Assembly: GCA_016719945.1 (NCBI GenBank)
Contig: JADJYE010000030.1
Coordinates: 186,001 to 250,000 of the forward strand
Origin: Polyangiaceae bacterium
GTDB lineage: Bacteria > Myxococcota_A > Polyangia > Polyangiales > Polyangiaceae
Length of the DNA: 64,000 bases
Direction: 5' to 3'
In this document: piece by piece, positions 35,449 to 42,428 of the stretch
Numbering within the stretch: position 1 is the stretch's first letter
Layout: every line of letters begins with the position of its first letter
Position numbers and translations under genes: made by a program
The notes under the pieces: model-generated
Told to the model about the DNA's origin: nothing
The model's input: only the letters and a program-made list of their open reading frames with translations
Database searches by the model: none

Positions 35449-35513
35449 CGGGGGTGTCCCCAGCCCTTGATCTTGCTGGTCCGACCTCCGGTCGGACTAG
35501 GGGGCGTCCCTAG
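35446..35513 (+). repeat. Short copy of the dispersed repeat, beginning at the fabZ stop
   Basis: From the TAG stop it reads TAGCGGGGGTGTCCCCAGC, then CTTGATCTTGCTGG and the hairpin TCCGACC-TCC-GGTCGGA, ending GACTAG. Compared with the 145-bp unit the middle ~85 bp are missing. A second unit seems to start at 35498 (CTAGGGGGCGTCCCTAG) and stops after 35513, where the transposase-containing sequence begins. Confidence 0.8.
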
Positions 35514-35588
35514 ATCTGCCGCCAGAAGCTGGATCATTTCGATCGGTGTCGCGGATGGATTGTGTTGCCGTCGCGAGCATGATCAAAA

Positions 35589-36345
35589 ATGGGAGTGCAG
35601 CGACACGCACTCACCGATGCTCAGTGGCGCCGCCTACAACGAGTCCTGCCGAAGCAGAAGGCCGGGCCCGAAGCGACGCGGGGTGACCGACCCTTCATCG
35701 AGGCGGTCTTGTCCCGCGCCAGGAGCGGCTTGCCCTGGCGTGATCTTCCTGAGCGGTTCGGCCCCTGGAAGTCGGTCTACAACCGGTTCGCAAACTGGGC
35801 GAAGCGAGGCCACTGGGCCACGATATTTCGAGAGCTACGCGTCGAGGTCGACGAGACCGGCTCGATTCTCGATGGCTCCGTTGTTCGCGCTCACCAGGAT
35901 GCGTCGGGCGGAAGGGGGGGATCGAAAGCAATGCTTTGGGACGCTCTCGAGGAGGCGTTTCGACCAAGCTCCACGCCGTCGTCGACACCCAAGGCCGCCC
36001 GCTCCACGTCACGCCTCGGCGGGCCAGCGCCACGAAATGATGATGGTCGACGAGCTGCTCGCGCAGGCGCACGGCAAGGCCGTGATCGCGGATGCGGGTT
36101 ACGACTCGAACCGATTTCGCGCCGCCGTGCAGAGCCGGGGAATGAAGGCGGTCATCGGCTCGAAACCCGAGCGTCCTCGCAAGCTGCCCAAGTCGCGAGA
36201 CCTCTACGCGAAGCGCTACCTGGTCGAGCGATTCTTCCACGAGCTGAAGTGCTGTCGCGCGATCGCAACCCGCTACGAAAAGACCGCATGCAGCTACCTC
36301 GCGCTCGTCCACCTCGCATGTGCCCGCCTGTGGCTCGAGGCATAG
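35589..36345 (+). pseudogene. IS5-family (IS427-like) transposase remnant
   Basis: Frame 1 (35589 to about 35915) encodes MGVQRHALTDAQWRRLQRVL, a DUF4096-type N-terminus, up to DGSVVRAHQDASGG with the first catalytic Asp. At the run of seven G (35914-35920) a -1 shift leads to ALGRSRGGVSTKLHAVVD with the next Asp. A second break near 36014-36016 (one base missing) is required to reach GQRHEMMMVDELL and the end, including the Glu region AKRYLVERFFHELK. The first shift resembles the programmed frameshift of this group; the second suggests decay. I could not find terminal inverted repeats or target duplications. Confidence 0.82.
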
Positions 36346-36374
36346 GCAAGCGTGGCGCCGACGTTGTCGCGCCC

Positions 36375-36748
36375 TCAGCGGCCGGCCAGCTTGGTGAGCA
36401 TGGCGGCCAGCCGCCCCAACAGGCTGAGCAGCTCTGCGACCTCGCTCTGTGTCGAAAGCCCCAACCGCCCGAGCGCCTCCACACAGGCGGCGGCCTCACA
36501 GGCCTCTGCGCGTGCCCCACGCAGCCGTTGCGCGCGATCTGCACCGCTGCGCGCAGCCCCTCGGCCAGCTGCAGAAACGCTGACTGGCTTGCTCTGCGAA
36601 GCTGATCGCTGAGCGGCCCGTAGCCCCGCGGCAGCTTCTTGGCGAGCGCGTCAGCCTTCTCGAGCGCGTCGAGCGCTACCGCGTACGCGTCGAGACCGTG
36701 ATGGGGAAAGCGGAGAAACGAGGCCTTGTCGTCTTGCCCTTGGGTCAT
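36375..36748 (-). pseudogene. Four-helix-bundle protein, frameshifted
   Basis: From ATG 36748: FPHHGLDAYAVALDALEKAD, then PLSDQLRRASQSAFLQLAEG, typical of the four-helix-bundle family related to proteins encoded in 23S rRNA intervening sequences. At the C run 36557-36560 the frame is lost; with one more base the protein continues ARSGADRAQRL and ends SEVAELLSLLGRLAAMLTKL, about 124 residues. Function of the family is unknown. It sits beside an IS remnant and a repeat, so it probably belongs to mobile or dispersed sequence. A homopolymer sequence error is the alternative to decay. Confidence 0.7.
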
Positions 36749-37073
36749 GCCCAACAACGCGCAGGATCCGTGACCGACGGGTGGCGCCGATCTCCGCCCT
36801 GAAATTCGATCCGCTCCCCGCGCCACCGCTCGGGCGCGGAGCGTGCGCGACGGGGCTGACACGAAGGCAAGACGGCGAGACCGGCCGATGACCCACAGCG
36901 AGCTCACCGAGGTCGAAGCCGCAGCCGAGGCCGAAGCCGAGCTTCCGAGCCCGAGCCCCGATTCACCAGGCTCGAGGGTCGATGCCGACCCCACGACCCC
37001 AATGCCGCAAGTCGAGAATCGGTCGTCGACCTCGACCTCGACCTCGGCCTCGGCGATCGGGAGGTCGGTCTCG
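36749..37073. other. Non-coding low-complexity region
   Basis: No gene. From about 36900 to 37060 the sequence consists of hexamer-like GAGGCC / CTCGAC runs (for example three CTCGAC units near 37030). An ORF at 36843-37262 encodes only Glu/Ala/Ser/Thr-rich low-complexity sequence and overlaps the next gene on the other strand. Confidence 0.5.
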
Positions 37074-37128
37074 GCGAGCGTGAGCGAGGGCCGGGCGAAC
37101 CCCGAGCCGAACTGGGGACACCCCCCTA
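37074..37128 (-). repeat. Partial copy of the dispersed repeat at the stop of the CX4CH lipoprotein gene
   Basis: Read on the minus strand it starts TAGGGGGGTGTCCCCAG within the stop codon (37126-37128) and continues TTCGGCTCGGGGTTCGCCC to the GCTCACGCTCGC loop, i.e. the first half of the 145-bp unit, before decaying into low-complexity sequence. It faces the copy at 35446 head-on. Confidence 0.82.
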
Positions 37129-37681
37129 ATCCGACAGCGCCTCGGCGCAGTCGGTCGGGTCCATCGAGCCCTCTTCGTAGTCGGCCTCGATCCAGTTCAC
37201 CATGCAGCGATCCTCGGGCTTGCCCTCGTTCCAGATGCGCCCGCCCTTGTGCTTCTCGGTGAGGCGCGGCTTGCGCACGAGCGTGAGGGTGTCGGCCGTC
37301 TCCAGGCCATCGGTGACGGCCTTCATCTTCTCGGGCTCGAGCCCACACACCGAGTAGTAGTTGCGCTCGATCTCCTCGTCGGTGGTCGGCGCGCCCAGGT
37401 TGCCGCTGTAGATCGCCGGGTCGTCGTCGGGGTTGTACCGCAGGCCGTACTGGCTGTAGAGCCTCAGCGGACGCGCCGTGTTTCCGTGGCAGTCGAGCGT
37501 GCCGCAGCGCTGCTCGAGCAGTGGCGAGACCGCCTTGGAAGTCTTCGAACGGCGGGCAGCTCACCGTCGGCGCCGCGGTCAGGCCGTCGATGCAGCCCTG
37601 GGCGATCGCCAGCGTCGCGAGGCCGGCCGCGATGGCCAGCGCGCCTGCGCGCTGCACGCGCGGTCTGGGGGCGGCGCTCAC
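37126..37681 (-). CDS. Heme-lipoprotein-like protein with CX4CH motif, apparent frameshift
   Basis: From GTG 37681: signal peptide ending LAIAQGC (lipobox), then CPPFEDF. Around 37534-37546 the frame must shift (one base too many) to continue SKAVSPLLEQRCGTLDCHGN, ending TDCAEALSD; about 184 residues in total. CGTLDCH is a CX4CH motif, a rare but documented spacing for c-type heme attachment, followed by LRLYSQYGLR, a pattern common in Polyangiales lipoproteins. The GTG overlaps the stop of the diheme gene, so it is the last cistron of the DUF3570 cluster. Its own stop is made by a dispersed repeat. The frameshift may be an error. Confidence 0.65.
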
Positions 37682-38271
37682 TCGGCCTCCGCGGGCGGTA
37701 CGCCAGGGCAGCTCTCAGCCACCTCGGGGTAGGGGTTCGAGGTGATCTCCGTCTCGTCGTTGCAGAAGATCCAGCCCGTCGAGTCGTTCTGCGTGCCGCG
37801 CAGCGAGTGGCACGTCGCGCACGAGCCGTCGCGGCTGATCCAGCTGTTCATCGAGCGAATCTTCTTCGTCTCCATCAGGTTGCCGGCGGCGTCGTACTTC
37901 GGGCAGCGGACCTCGACGGCGAGCGGGAACTGGGGGGCCAGCCCCTCGTTCGGCAGGTAGAAGTTGCCGATGCAGTTCGAGGTCATCGTGTAGACGTCAC
38001 CCACGGCGTCGTAGACGACGACCTCAGCGCCCTCCACCGGCAAGAAGCTGCGCTGGTCGGCGAAGACCGTCCCTCCGAGCACCAGCTCCGGCGAAGCTCC
38101 GCCCGCCACGCTGTGGCACAGGACGCACGGCTGTCCGGGGCGGTGATGCTCGCCCGGGGGCACCTCGGGGAGCTCGTCGCCCCAGGCCTCGATTTGGTTG
38201 TCCGCGATCGGGTTGCCGCAGCCGAAGGCGAGCGCGGCGGACGCGGCGAGCGCGAAGCGGTGAGGCGTCAT
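37678..38271 (-). CDS. Diheme c-type cytochrome-like lipoprotein
   Basis: 197 residues. ATG 38271 (MTPHRFALAAS) with lipobox ALAFGC. Two CXXCH motifs: CVLCH (~residue 48) in RPGQPCVLCHSVAGG and CATCH (~residue 150) in DGSCATCHSLRGT. Between them a beta-rich segment (VEGAEVVVYDAVGDVYTMTS, NCIGNFYLPNEG) resembles carboxypeptidase-regulatory/Cna-like folds, as in other secreted multiheme proteins. The start overlaps the DUF3570 stop (ATGA) and its stop overlaps the CX4CH gene. It would be attached to the periplasmic side or the outer membrane and carry electrons (inference). Confidence 0.78.
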   Translation of the reverse strand: MTPHRFALAASAALAFGCGNPIADNQIEAWGDELPEVPPGEHHRPGQPCVLCHSVAGGASPELVLGGTVFADQRSFLPVEGAEVVVYDAVGDVYTMTSNCIGNFYLPNEGLAPQFPLAVEVRCPKYDAAGNLMETKKIRSMNSWISRDGSCATCHSLRGTQNDSTGWIFCNDETEITSNPYPEVAESCPGVPPAEAE

Positions 38272-40451
38272 TCGATCTCGACCTCCGCCCCGAGGGCGCC
38301 GAAGAAGCCCAGGCGCTCGAGGATGAAGAGGTGATTCAGGTAGCGCGTGTAGACGACGTCCCCCACGAACGCGAGGGCGAAGTTGCGCTCCGCGCCGAGG
38401 TGGACCTTCACGCCGCCACCGCCGTACGCCGCGATGAACGGGCCGAGCTCGCGGTCCCCGGTGCGGTAGTTGGGCAGCACGATCTCTCCGGCGTCTTGCA
38501 CGACGGGGTAGGCGATCTGCCAAAAATCAGTGCCCGTCTGCGCGTGGAACCGGACGTGCGGCCAGAACCTGACGCGGTCGACGTCGATCAGGAACATCGC
38601 GTCGGTCGTCGACGCCTTGAGGCCCCAGTTGTCGATGTACAGGCGCTCGTCGATCCTCAGCGTCTGCGACTCGAGGCGGTGCGCGACCCTGCCCGCGATC
38701 GCGAAGCGGTAGCGCTCCGTCGGCAGCTGCTCGAGCGCGCGCACCTGGCTTCGCACGCGATCGACCTCCTCGCGGACGAGCCCGGGCGGGATCTGCGCGA
38801 CGACGTCCTCCGAGAACAGCGGCACGTAGCGGTAGGGCTTGGAGGTGTCGCCGGTCTGGAAGACCGCGGTCGAGCTCACCGTCACCACCGTGGACTTGTC
38901 GGCCACGATGCTCACGCCGGCGTCGACGCTGTTCTGAAGGATCACGGTCGAGAAGGCGTCGAAGCTCGTCCCGCTGCGGCCTTGGATGTCGTAGCCGAAC
39001 CCATAGGCCAAGCTGGGCGTGACGCGCTTGTCGAGCAGATCGGCGGAGGCGTTCGCGCCTGCCGCGAGGGAGAGGTAGTCGGGCTCGATCGAGGCGCCGG
39101 CGGAGAGGCCGACAGCGAAGTCACCGAACTTCTTTCGACCGAAGATGGCCGGGACGTAGCGCGTCTCGGTCCAGCGCGGGGACGCGGTCGCGATGATGTC
39201 GGTCGACGCGGTCGTGACGACGTCGACCAGGAAGCTGCCTCCGAGCGTCCAGCCGCCAGTAGGGCTGTCGACGACGAGCGAGATGGCCGGGCTGATGACG
39301 TCGGTGTTGTCGTCGTCGTGGTAGCCGGAGAGCTCGACCCCGATCTTCACGTTGACGGGGCGACCCTGGCCTTGGCCGATACACTCCGCGAGCTCTTCCC
39401 TCGACTTCGACTCCTCGAGGCACTTGAGGACGCGGTTGTCCTTGGCGACGTCGGTCTGCGGGACGAGCTGGATGTCGATCTGCTTGCTCTCGCCGGGCTG
39501 GAGGGTGAACTCGCGATCGAAGACCAGCTTCTGACCGTTCACCTTGCCCGACGCGCGGATGCGGCGCGGGCCGGGGTTCACGACCGTGTCGTTGCCCAGC
39601 TGATCGTCGGCGACCTGCACGTCGTCGATCGACACGACCAGCTCTTCGGCGTTCGTCGGCTTCCGGAAGCTGATCTTCGGGGCCTTCTCGGAGATCTCTG
39701 CTGCGCGGTCTTGCGACTTCTTGCCGATGTCGCCCGAGTCCTTCGACAGCGCGTCGTACTCGACCTTCGCCTCGAGCCACTTGTTGCCGCCGTCGAGGCA
39801 CTGCGCCTTCAAGTAGCGGGTCGAGCTGCGAGTCTCGACGGCGAGCGAGTCGTCGGCGTAGCCCGCGCAGAGCGCCCACTTCTTGTCGGCCTTCGCCTTC
39901 GTCGCCTCCTCCGAGTAGAAGAAGGCCTCGGCGCTCTTCCAGCCCTTCGGCGCCTTCATTCCTCCCGGGTATTTCTTGCGGGGCTCTTCGCTGGGGCCGA
40001 TCGGCTTTCCCCCGTGCGCAGAGTTCCACGCGTCGAGGATGGGTCCCTTGTCGAAGCCCTTGAGCAGGTCGACCTTCGCGTCCTCCTTGAGGGCGATCCG
40101 GAAGACCTCGATCGCGTCTTTCTTTTGATCGAGGCCGCCCGCGAGCACCGTCGCGACGGCGACCAGGACCTTCGCGCGGACCTTCGCGCTGCAGCTGCCT
40201 TGCTGGCAGACCTCGCTCGCGAGCTGCAGCTTCTCGAGCGCCTCGACGTATTGCTTCTTCGGATATTCGGCCTCGAAGACGCTCTGGATGAGGACCTCGA
40301 CCTCGGCATTGTTGCCGCTCGTGTCAGGGCCCGCGTACGCGGGCTCGCTCGGCGCGGACACGATGGCGAGCCCGAGCCCCGCGGCCATGAGCCAGGAGCT
40401 CAGCTTCGCGGCGAAGGGTCGGCTGCACGCCGCGCGGCGCGCATTCGGCAC
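38268..40451 (-). CDS. DUF3570 outer-membrane beta-barrel protein with helical periplasmic N-terminal domain
   Basis: About 727 residues if it starts at GTG 40451 (signal peptide through PSEPAYA); TTG 40493 and ATG 40388 are alternatives. Residues ~30-240 are helical with TPR-like character (YVEALEKLQLASEVCQQGSC, SAEAFFYSEEATKAKADKKW). A beta-sandwich-like segment (SFRKPTNAEELVVSIDDV) is next. The last ~370 residues have the DUF3570 pattern: VKIGVELSGYHDDDNTDVIS, GSFLVDVVTTASTDIIATAS, VGLSAGASIEPDYLS, and repeated amphipathic strands ending in LGAEVEIE. DUF3570 is predicted to be an outer-membrane barrel of unknown function and commonly accompanies DUF4266, as here. The long N-terminal region is unusual for the family. 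Confidence 0.75.
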   Translation of the reverse strand: MPNARRAACSRPFAAKLSSWLMAAGLGLAIVSAPSEPAYAGPDTSGNNAEVEVLIQSVFEAEYPKKQYVEALEKLQLASEVCQQGSCSAKVRAKVLVAVATVLAGGLDQKKDAIEVFRIALKEDAKVDLLKGFDKGPILDAWNSAHGGKPIGPSEEPRKKYPGGMKAPKGWKSAEAFFYSEEATKAKADKKWALCAGYADDSLAVETRSSTRYLKAQCLDGGNKWLEAKVEYDALSKDSGDIGKKSQDRAAEISEKAPKISFRKPTNAEELVVSIDDVQVADDQLGNDTVVNPGPRRIRASGKVNGQKLVFDREFTLQPGESKQIDIQLVPQTDVAKDNRVLKCLEESKSREELAECIGQGQGRPVNVKIGVELSGYHDDDNTDVISPAISLVVDSPTGGWTLGGSFLVDVVTTASTDIIATASPRWTETRYVPAIFGRKKFGDFAVGLSAGASIEPDYLSLAAGANASADLLDKRVTPSLAYGFGYDIQGRSGTSFDAFSTVILQNSVDAGVSIVADKSTVVTVSSTAVFQTGDTSKPYRYVPLFSEDVVAQIPPGLVREEVDRVRSQVRALEQLPTERYRFAIAGRVAHRLESQTLRIDERLYIDNWGLKASTTDAMFLIDVDRVRFWPHVRFHAQTGTDFWQIAYPVVQDAGEIVLPNYRTGDRELGPFIAAYGGGGVKVHLGAERNFALAFVGDVVYTRYLNHLFILERLGFFGALGAEVEIE

Positions 40452-40537
40452 GCGCCGGGGCAGGGGGGTGGCTTTGGGAACGATGGCGCTCAAAGGATTG
40501 GATCGACAGGACGCGGAAGCCGGTGCCCCGGCCGCGG

Positions 40538-40813
40538 TCAGTTGCACCCGCAGCCGCTGCCCGTTCCGCCGCTGCCGCCCGTCGCGCCCTCGGAGATGGC
40601 GTGGAGGTGCTCTTCGCCCATCGTGCCCAGCGAGCCCGCGGCCATCGTGGGGTGCGCGAGCTTGCCGCGCTCGTACGGGGCGACAGCCGTGCAGCCGGTG
40701 GTGGCGGCGGCGATCGCTGCGAGCGCTGCGACACAGGCCGCACGCAAGGCCACCTGGGCCACGTTGCGAAGCCGGCGCGAGCCATCCTTCGGAGCGAACG
40801 TTCGGGGCGTCAT
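40538..40813 (-). CDS. DUF4266 small lipoprotein
   Basis: 91 residues. Signal peptide VALRAACVAALAAIAAATTG, lipobox ATTGC, followed by the DUF4266 core CTAVAPYERGKLAHPTM. The end is unusual: SEGATGGSGGTGSGCGCN, a Gly-rich segment with two terminal Cys. DUF4266 proteins are nearly always encoded beside DUF3570, and in other bacteria often with a thioredoxin-like protein and ApbE; the first two partners are present here. Likely an outer-membrane partner of the barrel. Confidence 0.8.
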   Translation of the reverse strand: MTPRTFAPKDGSRRLRNVAQVALRAACVAALAAIAAATTGCTAVAPYERGKLAHPTMAAGSLGTMGEEHLHAISEGATGGSGGTGSGCGCN

Positions 40814-40852
40814 AGGGCGGAGAGTATATCGTGGAAGCGCGCTCGGATCGAG

Positions 40853-41551
40853 TCACCCGCCACCTGCGCCACCCACCCCGCCGCCGCCGCCGCCGCCGCC
40901 GGCGCCCATCCCGCCCGTGCCGCCGCCGCCGGTCCCCGCACCGTCGAGCTTCATCCCGCAGCGAACCCACTCCTCGATGATCGCGGCGTGTCCGTCGTCG
41001 GCGTCGGTCGCCGGGTCGTCGGTCAGGCCGGCCGTGGGGGGCATGGCGCTGCCGCCGCCGAGCGTGCCGAACACGTTGCAGAGGAAGTAGGCGTTGTCCG
41101 CGTCCTCCTCGATGTAGGGGGCGCCGTTGTCGCCCACGACCGCCGCCATCGCCGCGTACAGCTCGTCGGCGGTCGCGTCCTCCGCCACGACGAGCGCGCT
41201 CGCGCCGGTCCCGCTCGGGCCGTGGCAAGGCGCGAGGGCGCACCCGCCGCCGCTCTCGGCGCCGAAGTTCGGCGCGCGCAGGATCGGGTAGACGTCGTCT
41301 CGGAAGGTCACCGTGCAGCCCGCGGAGTCGAGCTCGTAAACGCAGCCCTCGGCCTTCGTGCGCTGCGGACCACCCGGCGGCCCGTACGGACAGCTGTCGT
41401 CACGGTCTTCTTCGACGGTCTGGTCAGTGCAGATGGCGTCACCGACCGAGCACGCAGGCGCGGCCAAGAACGAAGCCCCACAGGCCAACACGACCCCGGC
41501 AGCGAGGCCGTACGACGGCCGGCCGCGACGCGGGAGACCCACGAAATTCAT
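40853..41551 (-). CDS. Heme-lipoprotein-like protein with CX4CH motif and poly-Gly C-terminus
   Basis: 232 residues, ATG 41551. Signal peptide ending FLAAPAC. CALAPCHG (~residue 109) is a CX4CH motif. The preceding TFRDDVYPILRAPNFG and following VVGDNGAPYIEEDADNAYFL and MPPTAGLTDDPA, then IEEWVRCGM, follow the layout of planctomycete/myxobacterial c-type cytochrome modules, in which the Met of MPP may be the distal heme ligand. The C-terminus is nearly pure glycine (from GTGGGGTGGMGAGG on). It heads the minus-strand cluster and is divergent from the TlpA-like gene. Confidence 0.72.
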   Translation of the reverse strand: MNFVGLPRRGRPSYGLAAGVVLACGASFLAAPACSVGDAICTDQTVEEDRDDSCPYGPPGGPQRTKAEGCVYELDSAGCTVTFRDDVYPILRAPNFGAESGGGCALAPCHGPSGTGASALVVAEDATADELYAAMAAVVGDNGAPYIEEDADNAYFLCNVFGTLGGGSAMPPTAGLTDDPATDADDGHAAIIEEWVRCGMKLDGAGTGGGGTGGMGAGGGGGGGGVGGAGGG

Positions 41552-41713
41552 CTCCACGATCCTGCACGGCTTCGAGCGGTTCGACAACCCGAGAGACGCG
41601 CCCCGATCTGGAGCCGTTCTGGCGTGTCCGGGCGTCCATGACGTGAGCGGTTGGAAAACGGCGCCGAGGGTACGGTAGACTGCGCCCCCAACGACCAAGG
41701 AGACCGATTCCCC

Positions 41714-42268
41714 ATGACCATGATTGCCCGAAAGCTCCTCCCGTGCGCGACGCTCGCGATCCTGATGGGGATTGGGGCCGGTTGCGCCTCTTCCTCGTCC
41801 ACCTCCGACGGCGCGGCCTCGCCCGCCGCGGGGACCGGCAACGCCGCCTCCGAGCTGACCGCCACGTACGTCACCGGCGAAGGCCCGAAGACGCTCGCGG
41901 AGGCGAAGGGGAAGGTCGTCATCGTCGACTTCTGGGCGACGTATTGCGACCCGTGCAAGAAGTCGTTCCCGAAGTACCAGGAGCTCGTCGATCAGTTCGG
42001 CGGCGATCTCGCGGTCATCGCGATCAGCGTCGACGAGCCCGGCGACGTCAGCGAGGACAAGCTGAAGGAGTTCGCCAAGGAGACCGGCGTAAAATTCACG
42101 ATCCTGTGGGACAAGGACCACAAGACCGCGGACGCATACAAGCCGCCCAACATGCCGACCTCGTTCATCATCGACAAGGACGGCAACATCTCGAAGATGC
42201 ACGCCAAGTACGAGGCCGGCGAAGAGGCGAAGATCGCCGACGAGGTCAAGGCGCTGCTCGGCAAGTAG
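41714..42268 (+). CDS. TlpA/ResA-like thioredoxin lipoprotein
   Basis: 184 residues. AAGGAG (41697-41702) supports ATG 41714 or the in-frame ATG 41720. Signal peptide ending MGIGAGC (lipobox), then Ser/Thr/Ala-rich spacer. Thioredoxin fold: GKVVIVDFWATYCDPCKKSF (CxxC is CDPC) and the cis-Pro in PPNMPTSFIID. TlpA/ResA-type proteins reduce disulphides in the periplasm, including apocytochrome c before heme attachment. It is divergent from the DUF3570/heme lipoprotein cluster, so a part in maturing those proteins is plausible. Confidence 0.9.
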   Translation: MTMIARKLLPCATLAILMGIGAGCASSSSTSDGAASPAAGTGNAASELTATYVTGEGPKTLAEAKGKVVIVDFWATYCDPCKKSFPKYQELVDQFGGDLAVIAISVDEPGDVSEDKLKEFAKETGVKFTILWDKDHKTADAYKPPNMPTSFIIDKDGNISKMHAKYEAGEEAKIADEVKALLGK

Positions 42269-42330
42269 GATCTCGCGCGCCCGCTAGCGCGGGGCAGGGC
42301 GAGCTGAAACCAGCACTGCAGGAGGTTCTT

Positions 42331-42396
42331 CGCGTGGGGAGGGCCCCACGCGATTCCCTCGCGCCGGTTTTCCCGCGCTCACGCGCGTGAAAACCG
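42331..42396. terminator. Paired hairpins between converging genes
   Basis: CGCGTGGGG-AGGG-CCCCACGCG (42331-42352) is a perfect 9-bp stem; CGGTTTTC (42365-42372) and GAAAACCG (42389-42396) form a second stem with a 16-nt loop. The second has T/A runs at the inner ends of its arms on both strands. They lie between the stops of the TlpA-like and transglutaminase-like genes and could terminate both. Confidence 0.5.
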
Positions 42397-42428
42397 AAGG
42401 GCCCCGCGGCAGCGGGCGCGCGAGAAAA

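Noticed and set aside
36843..37262. Plus-strand ORF with Glu/Ala then Ser/Thr-rich sequence
   Set aside because: It translates hexamer low-complexity DNA and a repeat copy, and runs antisense into the CX4CH lipoprotein gene.
38268..41243. 991-codon reading of the DUF3570 gene
   Set aside because: The upstream part is in the wrong frame over the DUF4266 and CX4CH lipoprotein genes, which are clear lipoproteins in other frames.
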